This document shows positions 44,461 to 53,370 of a stretch of 64,000 nucleotides of DNA, in pieces. Positions within the stretch are counted from its first letter, which is position 1. Each line of letters begins with the position of its first letter. Under the pieces are notes generated by a model that saw only the letters and a list, made by a program, of their open reading frames with translations, was not told the DNA's origin and did not search any database. Source of the stretch: Harmothoe impar (lineage: Eukaryota; Annelida; Polychaeta; Phyllodocida; Polynoidae); NCBI GenBank assembly GCA_947462335.1, contig OX381720.1, positions 62,703,946-62,767,945 of the forward strand, given 5' to 3'. Position numbers and translations under genes: made by a program.

Positions 44461-45247
44461 TCAGTAAAGTTCTAGCACAGCTTCCCCGATCGCTTTGGCG
44501 TTCTCGTTTATGTGATTTAAAACTCGGTCCAACAAGGGGTCGGAATCTGCGTCGGACGCTCTGACGAAGCAGACGGGCCCCTCCCACCCCGGAAAGTCGG
44601 ATGCGACGCTAGCCGACAAAGGGACGTGATCCCACAGCAGGGACACGTGCTCCGTCGACGGTTCTTTGCACGGTCTGAAGAAAGCCTCGAAATCGAAGGC
44701 GATCTTGTAAGGGTAGATTCCGGAATGTCCGTCGGGGGGAAAAATGGAGAAGTCTGCTAGCGCTTCGAAAATCGTTCTCGAATTTTGGTAGATGCCACCT
44801 ACGTAGCGCAACTGGACTTGTCGGCAAGAGGAAAGCTGGTTCCTGTGTCTCTTCAGCAAGAACTCGGTGGTGAACGCCGCCTTACACTTGCAACATTCGT
44901 ATATGCCCGCGTACGCGTTGAAGTCCGTGACGAGAGAGACGTGCAAACCGCCTTTCGCCGTCAGGTGTAGGTTGACTTTACCTCGGGCGGCCACAGTTCT
45001 GGAAGGCGGTCTGATCAGAGTAACGCGTCTTCTCAACTTCCGCCCCGGCACTTGACGCGACGCGGTGTAAACCGCTATTTGTACGTCAAACAAGTTCTCT
45101 AACGCGGGTAAGTCGCGGATGTTCAGACCCGGAAAGGATTCAGGTGTGGCAGCGGGACAGAACTGACGTAACAAATCTGAAGCGCGCTTGCTGGTGTTGT
45201 ATAAGTGAAAGGAAATGCAGCGGAAGATGCAGAGGTTGTCCTTGTTG
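44461..45247 (-). CDS. E2 polymerase fragment: zinc finger and exonuclease I
   Basis: It encodes an FRCISFH block, then a CCKCKAAF...HRNQLSSC zinc-binding segment and YPYKIAFDFEAFF, the ExoI motif with its D-x-E pair. It ends at the TGA at 44461. The methionine reading at 45255 is created by the transposon end and is not a native start. Confidence 0.85.
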
Positions 45248-45485
45248 CACTGCATAATAATTCGAATTTAAACCCCTTTTGTGAGTGCTTAAAGCTGCAG
45301 TCAAGGTGCTTAAAGAAGGAGCCACAGCTTGTCAGCAGCTTTAATCTACTTTAAGTAGTACCTACTTTCCTGGCACTTTAATTCCTAGTTTAAGGATCTG
45401 GAAAGCTGCCTGAAGCTGCTTAAAGAAGGACCAGTAGCTTGTCAGCAGCTTTAATCTTCTTTAAGCAGAACATACTTTACTGCCA

Positions 45486-45860
45486 CTTCTCCACGCCCTG
45501 TGGGTGCAGGCAACTGGGGGAGGGGTGTGGCGGTCTGTGTGGCGCTATAGAGCCGCCAGGAGGCAGTATGTGAGCCCTTCTCCGCGCCCTGGGGGTGCAG
45601 GCAACTGGGGGAGGGGTGTGGCGGTCTGTGTGGCGCTATAGAGCCGCCAGGAGGCAGTATGTGAGCCCTTCTCCGCGCCCTGGGGGTGCAGGCAACTGGG
45701 GGAGGGGTGTGGCGGTCTGTGTGGCGCTATAGAGCCGCCAGGAGGCAGTATGTGAGCCCTGGGGGGTACAGGCAACTGTGGGGTGTGTGTGGGGTGTGTG
45801 TGGGGTGTGTGTGGGGTGTGTGTGGGGTGTGTGTGGGGTGTGTGTGGGGTGTGTGTGGCG
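45486..45860. repeat. 91-bp minisatellite and 11-bp repeat in CACTA-like element 1
   Basis: Three copies of a 91-bp unit start at 45486, 45577 and 45668 (CTTCTCCGCGCCCTGGGGGT). They are followed by about seven copies of GGGGTGTGTGT. The 91-bp unit is related, inverted, to the 92-bp unit in element 2. Confidence 0.9.
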
Positions 45861-46479
45861 TTTTTTTGGACGCTACAAAACCGCTGTGAGGGAGATATAC
45901 ATAGATCTTTTTATTTTTACCCTTTATTTTGCTTCATTTTGTTCATTACTTCCCCAAGCGCCCATGAAGCTACAATACATGTTTAACTCTGTAAAGTTAG
46001 AACGGCTTGAAGCACAGCGAGATTTGCATTCAGGCATCTAGGGAGTCCCGGTAGCTTTTTAATGAGTCCTCCTTGGACTCCCTAGCGCCTCTAGAAGCAT
46101 CACAATCCGCACCCAATGAAGGCCAATGCAACACTGATCCGCTTCAGTGCACATCAAGGGTCACGTGACCCCCTTAGCCAATCAGAGGGAGGTCTCGCGG
46201 CGGTCACGTGACCGAGACAGCACCCCCTTTATAATGGGGGTGCTGCTAAGGGGAGTCCTCACTCCTTAAGTGCCTGGCGACCTGAACACACCTCCTCCTG
46301 CTACAATCTACCTGCTGCCCTTCGGAGCTCTGCATGACTGACTGCCCAGCTGCCTACCTGACTGCCCAGCCTCCACCACCCGGCCCCAGCCTCCACCACC
46401 CGGCCCCAGTCTCCACCACCCCACCCCAGCTTCCACCACCCCACCCCAGCTTCCAGCACTCAGCCCAAGTATATAATGA

Positions 46480-46890
46480 ACTTTAAGACAACAAAGTCCT
46501 TCTTTAATCATCTTTCAGCAATTTTAAGCAAACCGCAAGTCCTTCTTTAATCAGATTTAAACGACTTCAAGCAAACCTCCGGTCCTTCTTTAATCAGCTT
46601 TCAGCAAACCGCAAGTCCTTCTTTAATCAGATTTAAACGACTTTAAACAAACCTCCGGTCCTTCTTTAATCAGCTTTCAGAAATTTTAAGCAAACACCAA
46701 GTCCTTCTTTAATCATCTTTAAGCAAACCTCAAGTCCTTCTTTAATCAGCTTTTGGAAACTCGGAAAGAAGGCCATTAAGCATCATTAAAGGTTGATTAA
46801 ATCCCGACTTTTGGTTCTTTAATTTCTGCTGACAATTTTGCTTAAAGAGGCTTTAAGAGGCTTATTGTCCTTCTTTAATCACCTTTAAGC
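46480..46890. repeat. Subterminal repeats of CACTA-like element 1
   Basis: About eight copies of CAAGTCCTTCTTTAATCAG-type units at 35-60-bp spacing, the usual transposase-binding arrangement near CACTA ends. Confidence 0.85.
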
Positions 46891-46932
46891 AACACTTAAA
46901 GATGCTTATATCGGAAGTATTATGCAGTGTTG

Positions 46933-47630
46933 GGAAAATCTAACACGCCGCTTCTCTTTCCAACTCGACCGGCCTGCGTGATCCTACCGCCTATGGGGAA
47001 TTCCCCCGGTCCCATGTAAACGCAGATGTTCAAATTGGTAGGAAAAAGAACGTGCCACTTGGTGTCAGCGTCGCAAAGTTTCCGTACCTCCTCGCAAGCG
47101 ACGGTGTTTTGCATCTTTGAGAGGAGCTCTTCCAAAGTTTCTGAATTAGTTACAGTAGGGAGCGGTTGTATGAGAGTTGCGTTGTTCTGGGAGGCGTGGA
47201 AGTAGCGCAGTTTGCTCTTGTCTTCTCTGTGTTGTAACAGTAAGCCTACCGAGAAACCCACTTTGTATCTGAATCTTTGTGTCAAGTGAATGCGACGCAT
47301 AGTATCTACAGCGTCACTCAACTCGCCGGTTGGTAGCCTGAAGTTTGTTACACTCACGCGAGTCCCGTGCATCCTGACGCCCGTTTGTATCGCAGGCCAA
47401 TTCGCCGTGAACGTTTCCTCCCCGTTCGGTACAGCACATATGCGCGGAGGGACGGTCACCCCGTCCAGAGATTCGCGTCGACAAGCGCTCTTTCGGCAAT
47501 CCCCTTCGCCGCATAGAGGGCAAAACTTAGCTACTACTCTACAATTTTCTACGTGTCTCTCGTGGTTGTACGCTCTTTTAAACATTTTGAAACACTTTTC
47601 GCATACGTACTGTGTCATGTTTTTTTTCAC
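46933..47630 (-). CDS. E2 polymerase fragment: N-terminal domain
   Basis: It starts MKKNMTQYVCEKCFKMFKRA with a C2H2 finger (CEKC...H...C), then a CPLCGEGDC cysteine cluster. An N-terminal domain of these polymerases follows: KVGFSVGLLLQHRED, RYFHASQNNATL, TKWHVLFPTNLNICVYM, and PIGG. A TATA-like element was not identified. The frame runs 13 bp into the transposon before stopping at 46920. Confidence 0.8.
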
Positions 47631-47813
47631 TCGGTTACCAACTACTTAGCCGTCTAACTATCTATCTATCTATCTAGCCATCTATCAATCTGTCGTCTAT
47701 GTAACTATCTTTCTGTCTGCTGTCTGTGTATCCGTCTGTCTGTCTGTCTGTCTGTCTCATACAGCGTACGTCAAACGCTGTGTGTGTGTGCGCGCGTGAG
47801 CGTTGAGCGTCTC

Positions 47814-49041
47814 TCATTCCGAATCTATGCCGAGATATTTCAGAATGATCTCTGTTTTGTCATCCAACTCTTTGAGCGCTCTGGCGGACAGCGTCACCCC
47901 CTGCTGTGTGGGTTTTTTGTCAGGACCTTCGTACTTGCGCACGTGGACGAGGTTCTTACCGCTGTAGTAGCTCACAGCTGCGTACACTTCGCCTGCCTCA
48001 TCCAGCACTGCGAACCAGGGGGTGTGATTAGGTTTTCCTTGCGCGGCCGCTGTGTCGCGTATGCGCACCACTGCGCGGATATCGGCGATGCGTGCTATGA
48101 GCTCGCGCAGCGCGTCGGCCGTGAAGTGCACTCGCTTGCTTCTGGTCAGAGACGCCTCTTTCACCTGGCCGTCTTTTGTGTAGCGCGGCCTCCTAGACAG
48201 TCTAGCCACGTCCTCCCAGATCTCCAGCGTCAAAGCTCCGTCTAAGCAGAACTCTAACCCGAGTGTTTTCTCTGCTTCTTCTCGTCCATCTCCTTCTTTT
48301 TCTTGTATTTTTCTCTTCTTAGTGGGCCTTGTTGTTCTGGAACTCACCTTAGAACGTTTCACACCCGCAGGATGAGTAACACCATCAGCGTGAGCTGAAT
48401 CAGCAGCAGAACCGATAGCAGGAGCAGCGTCAGCGCTGGTGGTATCGGAGGTCTCGTTGTTGGAACAGCGCAGCCACACGCCGTCCGTGCTGTGTGTAGC
48501 GGTAGAAGATGAAGCGCCGCCGCCGCCCTCGTAAGGTGGCGGTGAGGGCAGTCGCCACGGACCGGACGGGGGGGCGCTAGCAGTGGAGGAAGTGAGGTCG
48601 AAAGGTCGAAGAGGGAAGCCGAAAAACGTACCGCTCACCCCTTGCCCTTCGGGTTCTTCGTACGCCTCGTCGTCAGCGTCGTTCTCTGTCTCACCCTGTT
48701 GCTGCTCCTCCTCCTCCTCTTCTTCTCGGTTCAGGGGCTGAGTGTCCGAATAGCTGTAACTCTCAGCGCGAGCGGCGTCGAGGGCGTCCGTCGATGTAGT
48801 GGTGGAGGAGAGGGGCTGTGCAACGTGCGGCAGGTCATCAAAGTCATCAACAGTAGTGGGGAGGTAAAAACCCGGTTGCCAGTACTGCGCTGTGCCAGGA
48901 GCGTTGTCGTCAGTAGTAGTAGCAGTAGCAGCAGGTGCAGCAGAAGCAGCCGCAGCAGGCGCAGCCGCAGCAGACGCAACAGTAGCAGGCGCAGCAGCAG
49001 CCTCAGCAGGCGCAGCCGTAGCAAGCGCAGCAGTAGCAGGC

Positions 49042-49077
<36 letters not shown>

Positions 49078-49427
49078 GCAGGCGGGACGGCGGTAGCAGC
49101 GGCAGCGCGCTTAGCAGCAACGTGTACCGTCGCGAGTGTAACAACGTCGCTAGCACGACGACTGCTACCAGTAGTACTACTAGTACTACTACCACTACTA
49201 CTACTACTGCTACTACTAGTGCTACTGCTACTACTACTACTACTACTGCCCCGAGCGCTCGCTACAGCAGGAGGGTGATAAGACCAACCGGCTGCGGCGG
49301 TAGTCTCATGTTCAGTAGCAAGAGCAGGCACTGACGCTAAACGAACGCTGTTCCGCGTAGTCTTCTTGTTCTTGAACGCCGCTAGCTGTTGTCTTTTGCT
49401 CATGGTGGTGACTGTAGAGAGCAGCAA
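47814..49427 (-). CDS. E2 low-complexity protein with PC4/p15-like C-terminal domain
   Basis: It has 537 codons; the likely start is nine codons in, at MSKRQQLAAFKNKK. Residues 60-210 are Ser then Ala/Pro-rich, built from AGC/GCX microsatellite DNA and likely disordered. An acidic stretch (NREEEEEEEQQQGETEND) and a nuclear-localisation-like RPTKKRKIQEK follow. The last 150 residues contain YAAVSYYSGKNLVHVRKYEG and QQGVTLSARALKELDD. This resembles the strand-rich, single-stranded-DNA-binding fold of transcription coactivator PC4/p15 (inference from pattern). A single-stranded-DNA-binding or late transcription role would fit. A minus-strand TATA (CGTATATAAGG, 49465-49475) lies about 40 bp upstream. 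Confidence 0.6.
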
Positions 49428-49464
49428 AAAAGAATGAGTGAGTGAATGGAGGTTTCCAAGCCCC

Positions 49465-49475
49465 TTATATACGCC
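49465..49475 (-). promoter_or_regulatory. TATA box for the PC4-like gene
   Basis: CGTATATAAGG on the minus strand, about 40 bp before the first ATG. It is conserved in E1 at 19782-19790. Confidence 0.55.
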
Positions 49476-49479
49476 TTCT

Positions 49480-49865
49480 CGCTTCTAGAGCTAAGCTACT
49501 TACCGACCCTGTTCAGCTGCCGCCGGCTGGCCGGCGGCCATTCACAAAGAGAAACAAAAAGACATAAGGCATGACGTTTTCAGCTGGATCCCTTTCCCCC
49601 CCCTCTTTTGAGAGATCGACTGTGATGATGAGCTAAGCCGCTTACCACCCTGTTCAGCAATTCAACGCGCATTAGCTGTATAAAGGGTTAAGCGGTTGCT
49701 GCCTGCCGTCGACTGACCGGCGGCGGCCATTCACAAAGACATAAGGTATGACGTTTTCAGCTGGATCCCTTTTTGAGGGATCCACTGTGGTGAGCTAAGC
49801 CGCTTACCACCCTGTTCAGCCATTCAGCGCGCGTTAGCTGTATAAAGGATTAACGGTAACGGTGA
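49480..49865. repeat. Triplicated E2 central promoter-like module
   Basis: GAGCTAAGC(CG)CTTACC...CTGTTCAGC recurs at about 49488, 49632 and 49793. The last two copies are followed by GCGTTAGCTGTATAAAGG. GCATGACGTTTTCAGCTGGA recurs at about 49570 and 49747. It appears to be a tandemly duplicated regulatory unit between the divergent genes. Confidence 0.75.
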
Positions 49866-50179
49866 TGAGCTTACAGTGTGTATACAAAAAAAAACTACAG
49901 GAGGCGTGTGGCGTGAAGCAGGACCCCCCTAAGACGAACGTGTCTGTCTGTGAGTAGAGGCGTGTGCATGTGGTGACACTGCACGAAAAACTCGATATAA
50001 GTGCATTTAAGTTTTCCCTAAAGGCAATTATATATGCTTAAATGTCTTGGATAAGCAGCTATAATGACCTTTAATTGACCTTGCCGGTAAAACTTAAATG
50101 TCAAAATTTTCAGATTTAAGCATATTTTGGTATACCAAAAGTGACTATTTTGGTATATTTAAGCAACATTAAGTTGACC

Positions 50180-50420
50180 TAAATGCTCTGAAATATTTAC
50201 TTAAATGTCATTAAAGGTGATTAAACCAAATTTCAAGGCCATGATAAAGTTACTTAAGTGTGATTAAATCCTCGGAAATATTTACCTAAATGTCATTAAA
50301 GGTGATTAAACCAAATGATAAGGCCATGAAAAGTTACTTAAATGTGATTAAATCCTCTGAAATATTTACTTAAATGTCATTAAAGGTGATTAAACCAAAT
50401 GACAAGGCCATGAAAAAGTT
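50180..50420. repeat. 84-bp tandem repeats in CACTA-like element 2
   Basis: Three copies of TTAAATGTCATTAAAGGTGA-led units at about 50202, 50286 and 50371. Confidence 0.88.
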
Positions 50421-51059
50421 ATTCTTTTGTAATGCAGTGGGATGGTACTTTAAACAAATTTATTTCTCTTTTTTTTGGGGAGCAGTGCTATTGGAGTCAT
50501 TTTATCAATTTCATATTCTTTTGCTGGTGGGGGCGGGGGGTCAATAGGGGGGTATTCATCAATTTCATCATTTAATGTCAGCCTACAGGGGGGCTTGGGC
50601 CGGGTTCTGGGGGTTGGGGCAGATGGGCAGCTGGGCAGTCAGTCTGGCAGAGCTTCAGTAGGCAGCAGGTAGGTTGTAGCAGCAGGAGGTGTGTTCAGGA
50701 GTCCAGGCACTGGTGAAGTGAGGACTCTCTCAGCAGCACTCCTCATTATAAAGGGGGTGCTCTCACAGTCACGTGACTGCCCCGAGACCTCACTCTGATT
50801 GGCTAAGGGAGGTCATGTGACCTCTGATGTGCACTGAAGCGGATCAGTGTAGCTTTGGCCGTCATTGGGTGCGCATTGTAGCGCTTCTAGAGGGGTTAGG
50901 GAGTCCCAGGAGGAGTCATTGTAAAGCCCCCGGGATTCTCAAGATGCCTGATTGTAAATCTCGCTGTGCTCCAAGTGGTTCTGACTTTACAGCCCCAAAT
51001 GTGTATTGTAGCTTCTGGGGAATTGATAAATATAATAAAGCAAAATAAAGGGTACAGAG

Positions 51060-51325
51060 ACCGTCACACCTGTCCCACGGCCACCTGCCCCCTCCAGGGC
51101 GCGGACAAGGGGCCACAGGCATCCTCCAGGCGGACCTGTAGTGCCACACAGACCGCCACACCTGTCCCACGGCCACCTGCCCCCTCCAGGGCGCGCACAA
51201 GGGGCCACAGGCATCCTCCAGGCGGACCTAAAGTGCCACAAACGCCGCCACACCCGTCCCACGGCCACCTGCCCCTCCAGTGCGTGGACAAGGGGCCACA
51301 AGCATCCTCCAGGCGGACATTTGAC
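51060..51325. repeat. 92-bp minisatellite in CACTA-like element 2
   Basis: About three copies of CACACCTGTCCCACGGCCAC-led units, related on the opposite strand to the 91-bp unit of element 1. Confidence 0.88.
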
Positions 51326-51829
51326 ATTTCCGGTAAATTTAAGATTCCTTATATTTCATGGCAAGCTCCAAATGACCTTTCCAGGAAATTTCCTGGTTAT
51401 TTTGGTACACTTAAATATACTTAAATTGGAATTTTAATGCAGTGTGAGCGACTTAAGTGTAAGACAAAAATCGCCACCTCCTGCCGTGGTGAGTAGACCG
51501 GGCCGGCCAGGCGGGCGGGCGGCCGGCTAGTTCAATAGGGAGGGGTGACAGCTGCCTAAGGCTGTGCATGAAAAAAAATCCGATTTTCACCTGACCTCTG
51601 ACGTTTGTTACAATGAATGTCAGAGGGAGGGAGACATCCTCGGGTAGGGGGTAGGAGGTATTAAGGCTATGAGTGAGGAAAAAACACCGTTTTCAGCTGG
51701 TCTCCACGGATAGCGATGCCACACCCCCTCGTCATCTAAGCTCTTAAGGAGCGGAGCGGCTGAAAAAGCGTCATGCGGACAGGGCGCTAGACAGCTGGAG
51801 CGCTGTTGGAAATGGGATTAAACTCCCTC

Positions 51830-51838
51830 TGTATAAAA
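51830..51838 (+). promoter_or_regulatory. TATA box for the Death-domain gene
   Basis: TGTATAAAAAG, about 120 bp upstream of the ATG at 51954. A similar TATATAAAGAG context is kept in E1 at 20351. Confidence 0.6.
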
Positions 51839-51953
51839 AGCTCTCATTTCTGTTGGAAAAAAAACATATCGCCTCTGACCCCAGTAACGGCTACTACCAC
51901 CACCACCGCCACCACCACCACCGCCGCTGCCGCCGCCGCCAAGACGAGACGAG

Positions 51954-52703
51954 ATGGCTCAAGCTATTCCACTTTCAAGCTCGCCTTCACCGCCCGGTGC
52001 GCCTGAAAAAAAGTTAATGCGGCTTGACGACGTGAGACGCGGCGCGAGGCAGCAGACCGATGATGGGGAGACCCGACAGGTAGGACAGCGGCGGTTAGCC
52101 TATAGCGACGCCTTGCTTCGTCAACTAGGTAAAGAGTTGAGCGGCTGTTGGAGAGAGTTGGGCAGTAGCTTAAAAGTCAGCGCCGCCCGTATGGATGCTC
52201 TAGTAGAGCGCAGTGTCAAGACACCGGAGGAGCTGTGTACGGCGATGTTCCGAGTGTGGTGGGGTGAAACCCCGCATCGTCATAGATGGGGCGAGCTCGG
52301 TCGCGTCTTCACCCGCATTAGACGCATGGAACTGTTGGCTCAGTGGATGGCCCTTCTCCACAGACAGGGGTTGGATTTCGAAAACCCCGACTCGCGCGCG
52401 ATGCATAAGCACTTGGGCACCCTCGGCAGACGTCTGGGTAGCAGGTGGAAAGAGGTGGGGGACCATTTAAAATTGTCGCCTGAGAGGTTAGATAAGATCG
52501 CTGAAGAATGCGAATACGGAGGAAGTCCCGCTGAGTGGGCCTTCCGAGTGTTGAAAATGTGGCAAGATGAAGCTGACGGCGCCGGCGGTACGCCTTTTGA
52601 ACTCCTTCGAGTGTTGACTGAGGACATGGGAAAGTTTGGCCTCGGCATCGCGATATTACTTGACTTTATCAAGCAAGAAACAACGAGAACGACGGACATG
52701 TGA
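51954..52703 (+). CDS. E2 tandem Death-domain protein
   Basis: An intact, intronless frame of 249 residues. After a disordered N-terminus of about 48 residues come two Death-fold domains. Domain 1 is about 53-131 (LGKELSGCWRELGSSLKVS, then VWWGETPHRHRWGELGRVF). Domain 2 is about 150-240 (LGSRWKEVGDHLKLSPERL, then WAFRVLKMWQDE). Both have the helix 2-3 tryptophan signature W+.LG..L.+S...+D and the helix 5 W of Death domains. No caspase, kinase or membrane segment. Death domains bind other Death domains in apoptosis and NF-kB signalling. An element-borne, domain-only protein could interfere with host cell death or inflammatory signalling (inference). CARD or DED are less likely given the W pattern. 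Confidence 0.78.
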   Translation: MAQAIPLSSSPSPPGAPEKKLMRLDDVRRGARQQTDDGETRQVGQRRLAYSDALLRQLGKELSGCWRELGSSLKVSAARMDALVERSVKTPEELCTAMFRVWWGETPHRHRWGELGRVFTRIRRMELLAQWMALLHRQGLDFENPDSRAMHKHLGTLGRRLGSRWKEVGDHLKLSPERLDKIAEECEYGGSPAEWAFRVLKMWQDEADGAGGTPFELLRVLTEDMGKFGLGIAILLDFIKQETTRTTDM

Positions 52704-52752
52704 ATTGTTGTGTTTTATTTTCATACGTCTTCTTTATTAGTAAGTAAAAAAA

Positions 52753-52783
<31 letters not shown>

Positions 52784-52880
52784 CATAACAATTAAGACGC
52801 GCGATCTCTTAAAGTGTCACTTCCTCCAGTCGCAGCTGATCACCTCATCGCAGCCCGTGATAAACAAAAAAAAAACACGA

Positions 52881-52922
52881 AGAGACACGCTTCTTCCTCT
52901 CGAGAGGAAGAAGCGTGTCTCT
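52881..52922. repeat. 42-bp perfect palindrome in E2
   Basis: AGAGACACGCTTCTTCCTCTC meets its exact complement at 52901/52902 with no spacer, about 180 bp after the Death-domain stop codon. Confidence 0.95.
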
Positions 52923-52974
52923 CGATTGAAAATCTTTTTCTTTCTTAAAAGAGACAAACGCGCCCCTTAGAGTG

Positions 52975-53125
52975 CCCCCCCCTAGAGTGCCCCCCTCCCC
53001 CCCCCCCCCTCCCCCCCTCCCCCACTCGCCCCATGCATCCTAAAAGCGCCCCCCTCCCCATGCATGTTAAAAGGGCCCCCCTCCCCCCCTCCCCTCCCCT
53101 CCTTCCCCTCCTTCCCCCTTATACA
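52975..53125. repeat. C-rich tract in E2
   Basis: About 150 bp of CCCCCCTCCCC-type sequence on the plus strand, with interspersed GCATG(C/T)TAAAAG units. Confidence 0.9.
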
Positions 53126-53239
53126 CTCTAAAGAACGCTTCTAACTAGTTCAATAAGTCACTTCCAGTCGCTCGTAAAACAATAAAAAATGAAAAAAAAA
53201 CTTATATCGTGGTGTTTTTTATTAGTTTACCAAAAAAAA

Positions 53240-53339
53240 ATAAGAGACTCGCCTCCTCCTCCAAAAAAAAAAAGATATCACATTTTAAAGCCCGTGACCC
53301 CTTAAAGACGCTCATCTCTTCATTAAGTCGCGTGACGTC

Positions 53340-53370
<31 letters not shown>

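Larger units (their letters stand above)
45245..46932. mobile_element. CACTA-like element 1, inserted in the polymerase gene
   Basis: The element proper is 45248-46929 (1682 bp), starting CACTGCATAATAATTCG and ending TATGCAGTG, flanked by TTG (45245-45247 and 46930-46932). CACT(A/G) termini with 3-bp duplications fit the CACTA/EnSpm superfamily. It holds a 91-bp minisatellite, a GGGGTGTGTGT repeat and, near its right end, many AAGTCCTTCTTTAATC subterminal repeats, also typical of CACTA elements. No transposase, so it is non-autonomous. Confidence 0.82.
41806..47630 (-). pseudogene. E2 protein-primed family B DNA polymerase, broken
   Basis: Read from 47630 down, three collinear pieces form one large polymerase: an N-terminal part (47630-46933), a central part (45247-44461) and the catalytic part to 41806. 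Two breaks are visible. A 1682-bp CACTA-like element sits at 45248-46929 with target duplication TTG, and the reading frame is consistent on its two sides. An in-frame TGA lies at 44463-44461, with the same frame continuing for about 53 codons before the next methionine. The enzyme would replicate the linear element with a protein primer. In this copy it should be inactive. The catalytic part has no further stops. Confidence 0.85.
49974..51447. mobile_element. CACTA-like element 2, in the E2 central region
   Basis: The element proper is 49977-51444 (1468 bp), CACTGCACGAAAAACTCGAT ... AATTTTAATGCAGTG, flanked by TGA on both sides. Its left end corresponds to the right end of element 1 (CGATATAAGn4TTTAAG), and their interiors match in inverse order (50690-51050 versus 46320-45950). 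The two are therefore relatives in opposite orientation. It has no transposase. The uninterrupted site is preserved in E1 at 19987-20006. Confidence 0.87.

Noticed and set aside
45140..45325. Native start codon at 45255 for the central polymerase fragment
   Set aside because: That methionine lies within the CACTA-like terminus; the homology begins only at 45247.
48642..49334. Frames antisense to the PC4-like gene
   Set aside because: Ser/Arg/Thr or Leu/Ala runs from the same microsatellite. The minus-strand frame has the structured C-terminus and start context.
51954..52703. Death effector domain or CARD instead of Death domain
   Set aside because: The W+.LG..L.+S signature and a second W in helix 5 fit Death domains better. 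DED RxDL and CARD RGP-type motifs are absent.
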